64,000 bases of DNA, from NCBI GenBank assembly GCA_030765045.1, contig CM060964.1, positions 151,951,705 through 152,015,704 on the forward strand, given 5' to 3'. Of the stretch, positions 32,720-43,989 are shown piece after piece. The first letter of the stretch is position 1, and each line of letters starts with the position of its first letter. The translations under genes were made by a program, and so were the position numbers. This DNA is from Tenodera sinensis. Its lineage: Eukaryota > Arthropoda > Insecta > Mantodea > Mantidae. The notes beneath the pieces are model-generated. The model had not been told where the DNA came from, ran no database searches, and saw only the letters and a list, made by a program, of their open reading frames with translations.

Positions 32720-35600
32720 CTCATCAGCTACAAGGGCATGAAAGGAGGTCTGATTTAGCATTGGGAGATAATCCATGTTGACAGTACATGCTGAAGAGTT
32801 TTTCTTTGTTTATTTTCAGGGATTCCTTGTATTTTTCGGGCAAATTGAATGGATGGGAAGGGACAGATATGCCTTTTCTACAAAGGGAACTTCATAATAA
32901 CTTCCTTGACTGTAGTGTTGAGAAAGCTGAAAGTTGTAAATTGCCATTATTCTCTTGAAACTTGAAGCTCAGAGCGTCTGTGAAATGAACAGGTCTATTA
33001 TTGTACACTACTTTTTTTAACTATGCTGGCCTGCAAACTTACCACATCCTTGAAATCTTCTCTTTTAATTATAGTGACAATAAAAGGTACTTTAACAGAC
33101 AATTTGGCTATAACATCAGCTCAGCTATTTGGATCATAAGTGTTTCTGCTTGTTCGGGCACGTAGCCCTATTCGTTTGAAATTACGGTCGCAGGGTAGCT
33201 AGTATGACCAACCTGGGGGAGCCCGTGAGTTACTGATTTGAATCTCCTGCATTCTACCAACTGCCTTCTCCAGGGCTACCATTGTCCAGTTTTTGTTCTG
33301 TCCTTTACAGTTATCACTTATTATATGGGGATGTTCAGCTTTGGGATCACCTATTTCCAATATTTTAATGAGCTTTCCACTTCATCTGCTCCTCTTCTAG
33401 CCTGGTTTTCACTCCAGAGAAACATGTACCCTACGTTTGCGGAACAGTTGTGTATACTTAAGTTGTACATCCAAATCTTTCGGCAATAAAATGCTGCATT
33501 TACTACATTTGGGGTTGGTAATGTTTGTTGGAGATCAATTGCAGTAACATGAATATTATTGTCTTTCTTAGCACCTTCAGATAACTTTTATTAATGTTTG
33601 CACATGCTTAGCCTTTGCATGATGAATATCCTTGGTTGTTTCTATTGCTTTTATGTCTGATTCAGGCTTTTGTACTTCTTTAGCATCATCCAACTGTTTC
33701 TGAAGATAATTACATTTGCCACATGTATCAGTGTGAGGAATTTTGAATCTAATATTAAACTGTGTGTCAAAAATTTCTCTGAACTTCTTTTCACCCACCT
33801 TACTGATGTGTTTTGTGTTGCAGTAGTCCACATAAAAGTTTCTGTACAGTTTTGAAACATTTAGGTCAGAATCCAAGTATACTTTATCCGGATTATGAGA
33901 ATGGGTGTAATGACTGGAATACTTAGGAATGCTCTCCATGAAATCTATCATTCATTGAATACCGTCTTCTTGGTATGCATGAGGGTGATTCTGATGCTTG
34001 TTTGTAATAAGAATAGCATTTTTAGAACAATCTGGATCATCCAATGTGGAAGTGAGGGAGGGAGATTTCCTGTGACAATTTCCATATTAACTTAATCATT
34101 ATTGTGATTTGGCTTTTACTGCGTGTTTGAAGAAACCAGAATGTAAAGACAAACATGCAAAACATTTTAATGGAAACCTCACCTTTCAGATCTTGTTTTG
34201 GTGTTGTGCATCCTGCTTTAAGCTGTTTTTGAAGATTTCTTATTTGTCCCAAGTGATTCTGTAGGCCATGTATATTTGAGAAAGCAGTTTTACAAATTTC
34301 TATTAACACTCCCTCTGACCGAATGTAATATCTGTAAGACACCTATTTGCTGCTGGTTTCATGTTTCTTTTTCTTTGGGTACCTAAAAGTAAACACAAAA
34401 TTATTATTCTGGCCCTAAACATTAATACCTTAGTTACTCGGTTACAGTGCAGAGTTAAAGTAGTTTCACTTAATAGGCATATGAACTATCTAACATGAAC
34501 ACTTGCGTTCAAAGTAATATTAGATAATATTATAAAGTTAAACTTCTAAGTTAGTCTCATAAAATGTAATAGGCCTTATGAAGATACTCTTATCATTAAT
34601 CACAGTGTTTATAAATAAATTAAGTTAATATTTATAATTACTTAACTTCCATAACATTAATCCAAAATATTAGGTAAAGTGCACACAAGAATAGAATATC
34701 TTGCCCTTACCTTTTTATATTTTCCATTTTTATTAAACCCATTAGTTATGCGTTTTGGACATCAATATTTCCCAAATGCCAAAATGTGTGAAATATAAAT
34801 TCCTTGTTCTGAATTTTATCGTAGCAGTTCTAAGAAAATGTAATTTTTTTTCCCATAGAGACAGCTTCAATTGTTCTTTTTGTTTCATCCAAAATGTATG
34901 ACCTTCCTTCATTTCTCCTCCTTTTGCTTTTAGATTTACACCATGTTTTCTTTGCTGCATTTCTCTTCCTTGATTTTGCAGTTTTACAAGAGCTCATTTC
35001 ATTACTTCTAGACTTTTGTGTCATTTGAAAAAATTGCAATAGAGATATTCGAATACATTGACATCTACAATAATATATAATGCATAAAATAATTGATATA
35101 GCTGAAGTCCATTTGTCTGCCATTTATATAATGTTATTGGTCATAAAGAGCACAATATCTTATCTCCTAAGAAAAAAGTTTATGCTATATGAGGTTAAGT
35201 TCACCACTCAGGAATGTTTACTTCTTACCTGTTCATTTTCTGAGTCTAATCCACTTTCAGATTTAGAGGAGAATCCATCAGAAGTCAAGTCACTTTCATC
35301 ATCACTTCCTACAGATATTCCTGCAAATTCATCACTCTTTGCAGGCGAAAACTCAAGTTTTCTGTTCACTGATGCTATAATGTGTGGCTTGTGATTGTGT
35401 CTCAGGGAAAATATGAAGTCCAACGATGGAGAGAACACGACCACCTTATAATTCTGAATACAGCTGACAGAGGGCAGCAGGTTGGGGTTTTTTTTAGAGA
35501 CATCTGATGGTGGAGTATAAAATTTTAGCAAAAAGTTGATTTGGCTTGAAGTGTGGCTTGTGACTTCTCTGACGTGGTGCCTCAATTGTATGAAACTAAA
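32720..35600 (-). pseudogene. Intron-containing transposon-like gene, decayed
   Basis: Five coding blocks run 3' to 5' on the plus map. Upstream acidic block 35229-35470 (SDEFAGISVGSDDESDL); basic block 34711-35012 (KTAKSRKRNAAKKTW, FWHLGNIDVQNA); 34183-34382 (VSYRYYIRSEGVLIEICKTA); 33577-33996 (IPKYSSHYTHSHNPDKVYL, TDTCGKCNYLQKQL); and, after frameshifts, 32730-33500 (SDNCKGQNKNW, RNFKRIGLRARTSR). This follows a dispersed arthropod/cnidarian family with HYTR-HNP, HKDTC-KC and YSDACTGQN words, probably a DDE-type transposase. Introns have GT-AG ends at 34383-34710 and 33997-34182, and a donor CAG|GTAAGA at 35228. In-frame stops (for example just before VSYRYY and in the last block) make it a pseudogene. 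Confidence 0.75.
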
Positions 35601-35799
35601 ATATTAGGCTCAGAATAATCCCAGTATTATTATGAGGGGGGCCAGTCATATTGGTAAAAGTGTATTGTTATAGAGTTTGTAGTTATGGCACAAACATGAA
35701 TAAACACAGGAGTTAATGTTGTATATGCAGAATGTTTGCTGTAATACTTGCTTGGAATGGACACACTGAAGGCAGGCTGATTCAGCAATGTGACAGAAT

Positions 35800-37250
35800 A
35801 CTAATCTCATTTCATGTTTTTGCCGGCATGACACTGCTCCCTCCTCAGGGCTGGTCGTTGACCAGCCTTTCACTGGCAGCATCTCCCTTGCACACATGGT
35901 GGACTAAACCATCAAAACTCTTCCCCAAGAGGCACGATCCTTGGCGTCGCTGTTAGGTAGTGTCCCTTGGTCCGGGTAAGACGATATATGCCATCCTGCT
36001 TCGAACTTCTGCAGCAGTGTTGCCGGTCTTGATGGCCCCTCGTCCGGTTACCCTTCTTCTTGATGTGTTGACGGGCCATCCTGTGTATCTGAAAATGGCC
36101 CACTGGGTTCCATGGCCGCCAACCTCCCTGGTGCACCTTGCAGCCACCTTGCTTTGGTCCCAGGGACCCGCATGTGGTATTCGTGGTGGACGAAGCGGCG
36201 TCAGGGCGGGTTTTCTCCGGGTACTCCGGTTTCCCCCGCCATCTCATTCCACCGGTGCTCCATCTTCATGTATCATCAGTGTCACCGCCTGCGGTGCCGC
36301 AGTAGTAAAAGCGGGCGTTAAACACTACAACAACAACAACAACAACCTTGCTTTGGGCAGGTCCAGCAACAACCCCCTTACAACCGGTCAAGTCACGGTC
36401 ACCGCTGCATTCATGTTCACTCATACTCGGCACGGCTTCTCCCGTATCCTGACGTCTTCGATGATGTCCTCCATTCTTCCATTCATGGCACTGTGTGTCA
36501 TCTGTTTGGATAGCTCCAATGGTCCCTCCATGTCCCACGCCAAGTCAGTTCTCGCGTGTATCTCATTTGCTTGTACACTTCCCTGCTGGTTGTCCTCCAT
36601 GGCACATCCCGGTTGGTTATATTCCTGACATGCTCCTCCAGGGGATCCTCGACGACGTCCCTGAACTGTCACTTTGTCTTCCCTGAGACGTACACTTTTG
36701 TACTCCTAGACGGGTGCAACTGTCGCCTTGGCCACTAGGTGCTCGCTCCCCAGGTCTGTGCTCTCCTGTCCGCCTCTGGCATCCAGTTCTTTGATGCTTT
36801 CGACAACTCTTCCTTCCAGGGTGCCAAAATGCTCTCCGTCGTCCTCCACAACGTCCATACACTGGCAGAGGTCTCCCACCAGTTCGCCGAGTTCTTCCAC
36901 GTCACCCAGTTTGCCGAGTTCTTCCACGTCTTCCATCACACAGACGAGTTCCCTGTCAATCTTCGCCGATAGCTCCGTCTTCATCATGAACATATCTTCC
37001 TTTACACCTTCCATCTTCACTTCGATCTTCTCTATTGCTGAATTTACTCTTGTTAGTTCACTTGCCATCTTGTCCATGCCGGTATTCACGTTCTTCAGTT
37101 AGAATTCCTCTCCAGATTTTATTTCCCTAATTTCCGTCTTTTATCCTGTCTCCATCTTGTCCAATCTGGAATTTATTCCTGTCTCCATTTGGGCAAATAA
37201 TTATTTCATCATTGCCATCATCCTGGTTTCAGAATCTCCCTCCATTGTGG
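35800..37250 (-). pseudogene. Ty3/Gypsy gag-like region (coiled coil), decayed
   Basis: Starting just inside the primer-binding site, the minus frame gives MEGDSETRMMAMMK, METGINSRLDKMETG, then MNTGMDKMASELTRVNSAIE and EDMFMMKTELSAKIDREL, a heptad-rich coiled coil typical of the N-terminus of some arthropod Gypsy Gag proteins. Downstream, in other frames, are RGSPGGACQEYNQ-like and WTCPKQGGCKVHQ words, the latter possibly a broken zinc knuckle. A 185-bp foreign element interrupts it at 36158-36342. No protease or RT is visible, so this is only the 5' part. The identification as gag rests mainly on its place behind the LTR and PBS. Confidence 0.55.
36158..36342 (+). mobile_element. Short retroposed insert with CAA tail (11-bp TSD)
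   Basis: CCTTGCTTTGG is present at 36147-36157 and 36343-36353. The 185-bp insert contains GGGCGGGTTTTCTCCGGGTA, CTCCGGTTTCCCCCGCC and AAAGCGGGCGTTAAACACTA and ends in (CAA)n. This is a 5'-truncated LINE 3' end or a SINE that inserted in the Gypsy gag region. It carries no coding sequence. Confidence 0.88.
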
Positions 37251-37301
37251 TTCTCACGTTGCAACTTCTAACAACGATGTAACGAAATGGCAATTCAACA
37301 A

Positions 37302-37319
37302 ATCCCACTTCTGACACTA
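37302..37319 (-). other. Gypsy primer-binding site, tRNA-Leu type
   Basis: Minus strand TAGTGTCAGAAGTGGGAT lies two bases past the LTR end TGTTACA. It is complementary to the 3' end of an insect tRNA-Leu (…CCCACTTCTGACACCA) except that the expected TGG is TAG. It marks the start of minus-strand DNA synthesis for the element. Confidence 0.7.
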
Positions 37320-37320
37320 G

Positions 37321-37640
37321 TGTAACAAATGAGAAAACACCGGTTGCTGCTATTCACACTTTATTACCCTCTAGTCAGCGTAGTGCTAACGTTGCACTTA
37401 GATCACTTTTGTACAAACTCATAGCAATAGAACAAATGTCGAATTGAATCACAGTAAGGAACTGCAAGATTACAATTCGCACTGAACTGCTACTCTGCAC
37501 GCATGAATGGAACAACTACTACTACTTCTACGGGCACGAGCAGGTCCTTTATATAGTTCTTTAGACAATGGAAAGGTTCTGGAAGTAGAATGATTGGGAG
37601 TAGCTGTGAGAGAGCAGTTCAGACACTGAACCACTACACA
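37321..37640 (-). repeat. Ty3/Gypsy LTR (5' LTR)
   Basis: Read minus, the repeat begins TGTGTAGTGG and ends TTTGTTACA. It contains a TATA box (TATATAAAGG at 37547-37556) and a polyadenylation signal AATAAA (37360-37365) in the right order and is followed by a tRNA-Leu-type primer-binding site. Length is about 320 bp. No second LTR was found in the window, so the 3' end of the element has been lost. Confidence 0.75.
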
Positions 37641-37649
37641 ATAGCTATG

Positions 37650-39640
37650 GTTTCCGGCGGCTCTATTGTCCCATTGGCGACCGGGTCTTTCAGGCAGGCC
37701 TCCGGCCTGTTCCTGTAGCCAGGCAGAGCTCAGGCCCTGACCAGTATTTCTTTCCAGCCGCATCCAGGCCCACGGCTGGCATGACATAGACACCTCCCAG
37801 GGGCCTCCTATGGTATGTGTGGGCTTTGGTGCTCCCACGGTCTCGGGCCGCTTGCTGCCTTTTTACCCCTTCCACCATCACTAACTGTACTATGTGTAGC
37901 TGCTTTTGTTGCTACCTTTTATCAGCTTCTTCTTGTTTTTCTCATTTTTCTTCTTGTTCTTCTAGGACTATTATGATTATTAGTTTTTAAGATCTTAGGT
38001 TTAGTAACTCCTGTCTCACTAGCAAGGATCTTTTCTATCTCTGTGGTTCTTTCCCATGTTTACAGCAGCCCTATGGGGGTCCCAGGCACAAAGGTCAGGC
38101 AGGATCTTTGCACTACCCATATGTGTAACCTCAGGTGCAGAGCCCATTCAGACTGTCATGTACACTCACATAGCTCATTTAGGGCCTGGCATGTGTTTAT
38201 TCCCCAACGGTTGTGTGCTGTTAGTATCATGGGACCAACCTATTACCACTGATGGAACCCTGGTGTAATCAACCACAAGTCCCCTGAATCCGTGTATGCC
38301 TATTGCACAAAGGTATGGCCTAAAGTGGGCAGCCTCAGGCAATTATTCCTGTGGTAGGGGCTTAAAGCAGGAGTGTGTGTGGTGAATAGCTTACACATAT
38401 GGACAAGCAGCGGAGATTGGAGGATAGCTCCTCTGAAGTATGCTTCGAGTTCAGCCATAGTAGGGGTCTCCGTGATGGCACAGACTGTGAAGACTTGGTG
38501 TTTCATCTTTAACCCCTGGATGGTAGGCTCACACGGTTCTGGATGGGGCTCTAATAAAAAAAACATCTGCACAAAACCTTGCTCATAGACACGTTTCTAA
38601 TTATAATTTTACATTGCAATGGAAAGATGGTGAGGGACCTTAGCCTGTTCTATGTAAAACGAGAGGTTGGCAGGATCTGTGGCCCAGCAAAGAATGCAGC
38701 ACAACTACACTAGAATATACACTTTTGATTGAGAGGACCATTGCTGACTAGTTCCAAAAGTTACTAAAAACCAGTTTGTTGGGATCCTACCCCATCCAAG
38801 TAGCTCCACGCAAATTGCTAAACTGGTGCAAAGGAGCTGTCACCACCTCCAGCCTGGATGATCTATTGAATGAGGAAATAGTCAATTGCCTCTCTGATGA
38901 ACAAGTGTGTCAGGCTTACTGATTAACAGGAAAGCAGGATGGCAAAGAGTATGGCATGTTTCTCACCTTCAAGGGTACCCATTTGCCTGAATCTTTTCTG
39001 TGGCTACAATTGTACTACCATTCGCCAGTATGTCCCAAACCCCATGAACTGTTTTCAGTGCCAGAGGTTCGAACATACTAGGACCTCATACAATAAGCTT
39101 GCTGTTTCTGACCATTGTGACTGTGTGAGCTGTGAAGAGTGTCAGTGCCATCCATTTAGCTTAGGACAGTGTCCAAAGTTTATGGATGAGAAGTGTATAC
39201 AGAAACTACTTGTGAAGGAACACTCGCCTTTCCTGAAGTGTGGTGGCGTTTTCAGCATGTCCCGGCTGCCAATGCTTCGACACAGACTTGCCAATGAGTA
39301 CTTCTGCATTGTATTGTGCAACACCTGCACCAGCAACTACATCTTCAGTCATACGGACGCAAGCTCCCAAGCCACTCTCGAGCACTAGCCATCCTGTTGC
39401 TCCCAACCTAAACCTAGGTCGAGTAGTTGCACGTCCCCAAAGAAGTCCCAGTCTTATTCAGTGAGTCACAGAGAATCTTCTGACCCCCAGAAATCGAAGG
39501 AGTCGCAAAAGGATGTAACTTGTACTATCATCGGTCCAAAGTCAGACAAGGTAAAAAGGAGAATAGATGGTCCATTAATTTCTTTCGTACCATGGAAATA
39601 CTCCAGTGGAATGTTAATGTTGATTTAAAATGTTTTTGGT
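37650..39640 (+). pseudogene. CCHC non-LTR element B: 5' region, ORF1, ORF2 start
   Basis: The 5' region (CATTGGCGACCGGGTCTTTC, GGCCCACGGCTGGCATGACA) and ORF1 parallel element A at 16075-18510. ORF1 words include YPIQVAPRKLLN, SSLDGLLNEEIVNCLSDEQV, FLTFKGTHLPES and the knuckle CFQCQRFEHTRTS followed by CEECQCHPFSLGQC. Near 39590 a separate frame begins MEILQWNVN, the start of a non-LTR endonuclease ORF2 (usual form ILQWNCRG), which breaks after about ten codons. Multiple stops and shifts occur. Immediately upstream is the Gypsy LTR. Confidence 0.75.
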
Positions 39641-40532
39641 TTGACTCATATTGATGCCTAATGTCGCTTGAATAAGTTCAGAAGATGTCCATAGATTTTC
39701 TTCAGAGTTTTGCTCAAACACCAGCTACATTTTCATTGCTAACAGCAGTTCTTGGGCATCCTTTAGGAAATTCATCACTAAGAAAAAAACCAATTTGTTT
39801 TAAATTTGCTGTACCATTTACAAGCTGTTGCCGTAGATGGGGCTTTGCCAAATGCTATTCTAAGCCAATGTTCACTTTGTTTAGGCATTAATGACGACTT
39901 AAAATGATAAAAAAAATCATAACCTGGGAATAGTTTGTCAGATCCATTTTTGGGTGAACACTAAAATAGATCTAGATAGCTGAAGTCTCCTACTTGTTCT
40001 TGTTCTTTCATTTAAAACTAGTTTTCTTATTTGCATTTCTTTCCTTGCTGGGTCATTACCTTTGTCTCAGATGCAGAAATTTCTAGGTATTAATCGTGTG
40101 CTACCTTACTAAATTTAAAGGTGGGTCTTAGTAGGTCTATCTCTGATGTAAGCCATATAGCATGGTCATCAATAAACACATATTACTAAATACAGGTGCA
40201 CCTACATTTTTCACAGAAGTGGGCACATGGAGTACTCTATAACCAACATCTGTTTCTCCATATTTTCATCATCTTTACACACTTAATTTCCTGTCGTTAA
40301 ACTATAGACCTACATCCTTTATTAACATACAGCTACATTTTAAAACCAGTATAGCCAACCATTTCGGGTTATACTGGGTTTTCATGACACGTAAACATAA
40401 GTCACAATGTAGCATACAGTAAAGGCATTACTAACAGCTGTCTCAAATAGAAGGATGAATGCTGTTATAAAGAATTGGTGTAAGTCTTATGCATAAAATG
40501 CCTGCCTGTATAGCATTTTACAAGTCCTTAAT
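39641..40532. other. Unannotated stretch between two non-LTR copies
   Basis: No family resemblance was recognised. A small inverted pair AACCAGTATAGCC / GGGTTATACTGGGTT lies near 40338-40380. Confidence 0.35.
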
Positions 40533-40546
40533 GTTGTTGTTGTTTT

Positions 40547-40800
40547 CTAGTGCCTTGCATCTGGCAATGAAGCCATTAGCATTCGTGCCTTCCAATACTT
40601 TTGAACTGTAGTTTCTTCTGATCTTAATGCTTCACAGGTCTTCAAGTGTTCTTCATTCATTTCTGCTGGATCGTTACACAGGACACATATTGGTGAGGCT
40701 GAGATACCTATTCTGTAGAGATGACTTGCTAAGCAGTCGTGATTTGTCAATAGTCGGAAGGCTGCAACCGCTGTTTTCCTTGGTCTCTGGGGATTATATC
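40547..40800 (-). pseudogene. ORF2 C-terminal tail after the frameshift
   Basis: In the frame entered after the one-base deletion the tail gives PRKTAVAAFRLLTNHDCLAS, HLYRIGISASPICVLCNDPA, NEEHLKTCEALRSEET and KYWKARMLMASLPDARH before the stop. The C-x2-C...H-x4-C arrangement is the usual C-terminal knuckle of this retrotransposon group. Unlike the 30-kb copy, it has leucine where that copy has a stop. Confidence 0.88.
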
Positions 40801-42876
40801 TGGATTGGAAAGTAGTGTAATCCATTTTTTATCTTTGGCATTTGTTTCTATTTCTTGTAGGTATGAATGACAAAAATTTTTAATGATCAAGCGTTTTATT
40901 GAGGAATATGAGAAATTGAATTTAGACTTTTGTTTTATTGTTGTGCCTTTCTTTGCAAGTGAGTCTGCAGCTTCGTTCCCCATGACTCCACAGTGTGCTG
41001 GAATCCATTGGAGATGAACAGTCTTATTAACTTTTTGGAGTTGTGTTAACATTTTGTAGCATTCTCTAATTTTTGTTGACTTCTTTGTAGTATTTGAACA
41101 TATTCCCTGAATTGCAGCTTTAGAATCCGAAAGAATTACTGCCTTGTTAAATTTATTTAAGGGAAGATTTAATAATTGTCGGAGAGCAATGTGTATAGCC
41201 TCTATTTCTCCATCATAATTTGTTGTGTCTCTGCCAACAGAATGATAAAAGGAAAAATGTGAACATGTAACTCCAGCTCCAGTAAGGTTTTCCTTCGAGG
41301 ATCCATCAGTATATATGTGCAGCCATTCTTCTGTGGGATACCTAGTATTGATTGTTTCCAGAGCTAGAAGTTTTTGTATTTCTTTTGGTGTGTCTGATTT
41401 ACTTATTTCCTCTATTAATTCCAAACTGAAGGTAGGTTGCAATAATTCCAATGGATTTTCTCTAATAAGTAGATTTTCTCTGGTGTTAGGAATGTTCAAT
41501 TTGGATTTAATCTGTGTTACCTTTTCTAGGAAACTACTATGAGTTTTAAGGATTGAAGGGGGGAGGTTATTTTCTGTCCATTTAGAGTTTGGCAGTCGTA
41601 ACATTTTCTCGTGTTGGAGCAATGCTTGTTCTTCTATTTTTGTTGTTATTGATGGGGTCCGTGTTAAGGCAAGCATGGCATCAATAGGTGTGGATTTAAC
41701 TGCTCCAGTGATTAGGCGAAGAGCCTGATTTTGTATTTGTTCAAGTTTATTGATGTTAGCATTTGCTGCTGTTATTAAAGCTTCAGAACAGTACAAGAGG
41801 TTTGGTTTAATATACATTTTGTATGTTGTGTTAAGGACTCTCCTTGAGCAGCCCCATTTAGCACCAGCTAACCATTTCAGGATTTGCAATTTCTTTGCAA
41901 CCTTTTCTGAGATGTTTGTTATAAGTTTTTTCCAACTTAGCTTTCTGTCGAAAGTGATGCCTAAGTATTTGGCATCATCAACTGCTTTGAGTGGTTTACC
42001 ATTATAATTTATGCTAATATTAACTGGTTTGTATTTTAGTGTAAATAATTCATAATTTGTTTTTTCCACATTGATAGTCATGAGGTTTTTGGAGCTCCAT
42101 TCATGTACTTTGTTTAGGGCTGTTTCTATTCTGTTTTTAATTAATTCAGGTTTTTTTGAAGAGCCTGAAGTCCAAATGACTACATCGTCAGCAAATAAAG
42201 CAATTTTGGTTTCTAAAGTTTTTATTATTGATGGAAGGTCATTTATATATATGTTAAAGAGTGTTGTGCTCAGAACAGCACCTTGTGGAAGTCCTCGGTG
42301 TGTTTGTTTATATTTGGAAATGTATGTATTATATTTTGTGGCACAAAATCTTTGTGAAATAAACTGAGTTATCCACTTAAGCATGTTACTTTTCACACCT
42401 ATTGATTGCAACTTCTCAACTAATTTATTTCTCCAGACTGAGTCATATGCTGATTTAAAATCAATGAATACTGCCAAGGTATCCTCCTTTCTATTGAAAG
42501 CTTCCTTGATGTCTTGGCTTAGTAGGAGTACATTTTCACTTGTACTATGATTCTGTCTGAAGCCGGTCTGTGAACTATTAATTAAGTTGTAATATTCTAG
42601 GAACCAGTTAAGTCTAGATGCCACCATTCTTTCCATCACTTTTGCAATAACACTGGTCAAAGATATTGGTCTGAAACTATTAATATTGTTTGAGGGTTTG
42701 TTTTTCTTTAAAATCGGGATGATAATGGCTTTTTTCCAGTCGGAAGGTACAGTCATTCTCCAACACGTGTTATACAGTTTAAGTAGGATTTCTTTTCCTT
42801 TCCTGCCAAGGTGTTTAATAAACTCTGGATGGATCTTGTCAGGTCCAGGAAGTATTGGAATTGTTGTGATGAAATT
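40747..42876 (-). pseudogene. ORF2: reverse transcriptase and RNase H, one frameshift
   Basis: From the truncated start the frame is open for about 700 codons. RT motifs in order are FRPISLTSVIAKVMERM, FIDFKSAYDSVWRNKL (first Asp), GLPQGAVLSTTLFNIYINDL and IALFADDVVIW (FADD, residues near 190 from Met 42756), then DDAKYLGITFDRKLSW and the thumb. RNase H follows with YTDGSS, DGEIEAIHI, LSDSKAAI and GNEAADSLAKK. At about 40820 one C is missing from CCCCC relative to the 30-kb copy, shifting the frame; the remaining NHDCLASHLYRIG and CVLCNDPAEMNEEH tail continues to 40547. This is the least damaged retrotransposon gene here. It still lacks the endonuclease. Confidence 0.95.
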
Positions 42877-42880
42877 TGCC

Positions 42881-43350
42881 TAAAGATGTCCCCACCCGGA
42901 GATCCGATTGGGGGACAGTTTTAACTCCGGAATGTTTATCTTTAGGACTCATATTCATGTATGTGGCTTTCATGTAACTGTTTTCTTAACGGGCACCAGT
43001 TTTACCATGTGGCATTTACATCACCCGACTTAAACCCCCATTTTGCAAGGGGGACCACACCTATCGTTGGTCAACGGGTCCATCGGACCTAGCCGGGAGG
43101 ACTAAATAGATGATATTTAGATCCACCGACCTTCCCCTCATGTGCCTCTGAGGGACGCTGTTGTGCTGTGATAGGCCAGCACATATGTAAATGACATTTC
43201 CTCCATTTTAGATGAAACAGTTATACCGCTGTGATTCGGTCCCCAGAGCCTCGTCTGTTAAAAGCAGGGTGCACCACGGGCAGGATGAGGATGGGAATTG
43301 GGTAGGAGAGGCTATAGGAGGCGCATCACTACCCCTTACTACCCCAAAGT
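42881..43350. repeat. GC-richer unclassified block, likely dispersed repeat
   Basis: The block starts at the 5' truncation point of the non-LTR copy and is noticeably richer in GC than its surroundings. It includes CCCCACCCGGAGATCCGATT, GGGAGGACTAAATAGATGAT and ATCCACCGACCTTCCCCTCA. No coding frame is visible. Its character suggests a retroelement untranslated region or long MULE-type terminus, but I cannot assign it. Confidence 0.4.
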
Positions 43351-43989
43351 CCTTGATGTGAAAACGTTAAAATATATTTTTAATAATGCTTATTCACTGG
43401 AGTATTCTAACCTTTCAAAATGTGCTTTTACAATCTATGTTATAGCTGTCGCAAAATTTAAAGGTGGCGGCTCAATACAAAATCCAGTCAAAGGTTTGCC
43501 ACGCCTTACAGTATTGTGTAGTTAAAGATGTTGTGAAATCAGGCTGTACAGCCGCTGTTATAAATATCATTTGTGTCCACAAAGTGTATTTGTACAACAC
43601 ACAGTGTGGTATTTTCAGCAAATTTTTGGCCAAACTTATTTTCTTTAGAATATACAGGTTTAAATGCATCAGGTGTAACATAAACAAGTAACTGGGTAAA
43701 TACTGAGGAGTTTAAGAAGTTAATATATACTTATTGAAGTACCGTGTTTCAAGGTTCATCAATAACCCAAATTCGTCTTCTATTTCACGGTGGTGTTTTA
43801 AATTTCCTTATGCAAATGCATTGCTGTCTGTATTAATGTAACACTTACACTAAATACTTCTCACATTGATATACAACACTTCACACAATTGTTTGCGCTT
43901 CACGCCAAACTCGACTATTGAGAGGAAATAATTTCCATGCCTTTGTCATCACTTTTTGATAACTCCTCCTCACCACTATAGCCACTTGT
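43351..43989. other. Unannotated AT-rich stretch
   Basis: Short frames only; no resemblance recognised. Confidence 0.35.

Larger units (their letters stand above)
40533..42880 (-). mobile_element. RNase H-type non-LTR retrotransposon, long copy
   Basis: The element begins, 5'-truncated, at 42880 inside ORF2 (PGPDKIHPEFIKHLG) and ends with an AAC-repeat tail at 40533-40543. Its last 1.1 kb is nearly identical to the insertion at 30150-31278. No convincing target-site duplication was found, so one flank may be rearranged. The missing 5' part would hold ORF1 and the AP endonuclease. Confidence 0.9.

Noticed and set aside
36728..37102. Ser/Pro-rich plus-strand frame of 124 codons
   Set aside because: Antisense shadow of the coiled-coil gag-like minus frame, whose context (LTR, PBS) supports the minus strand.
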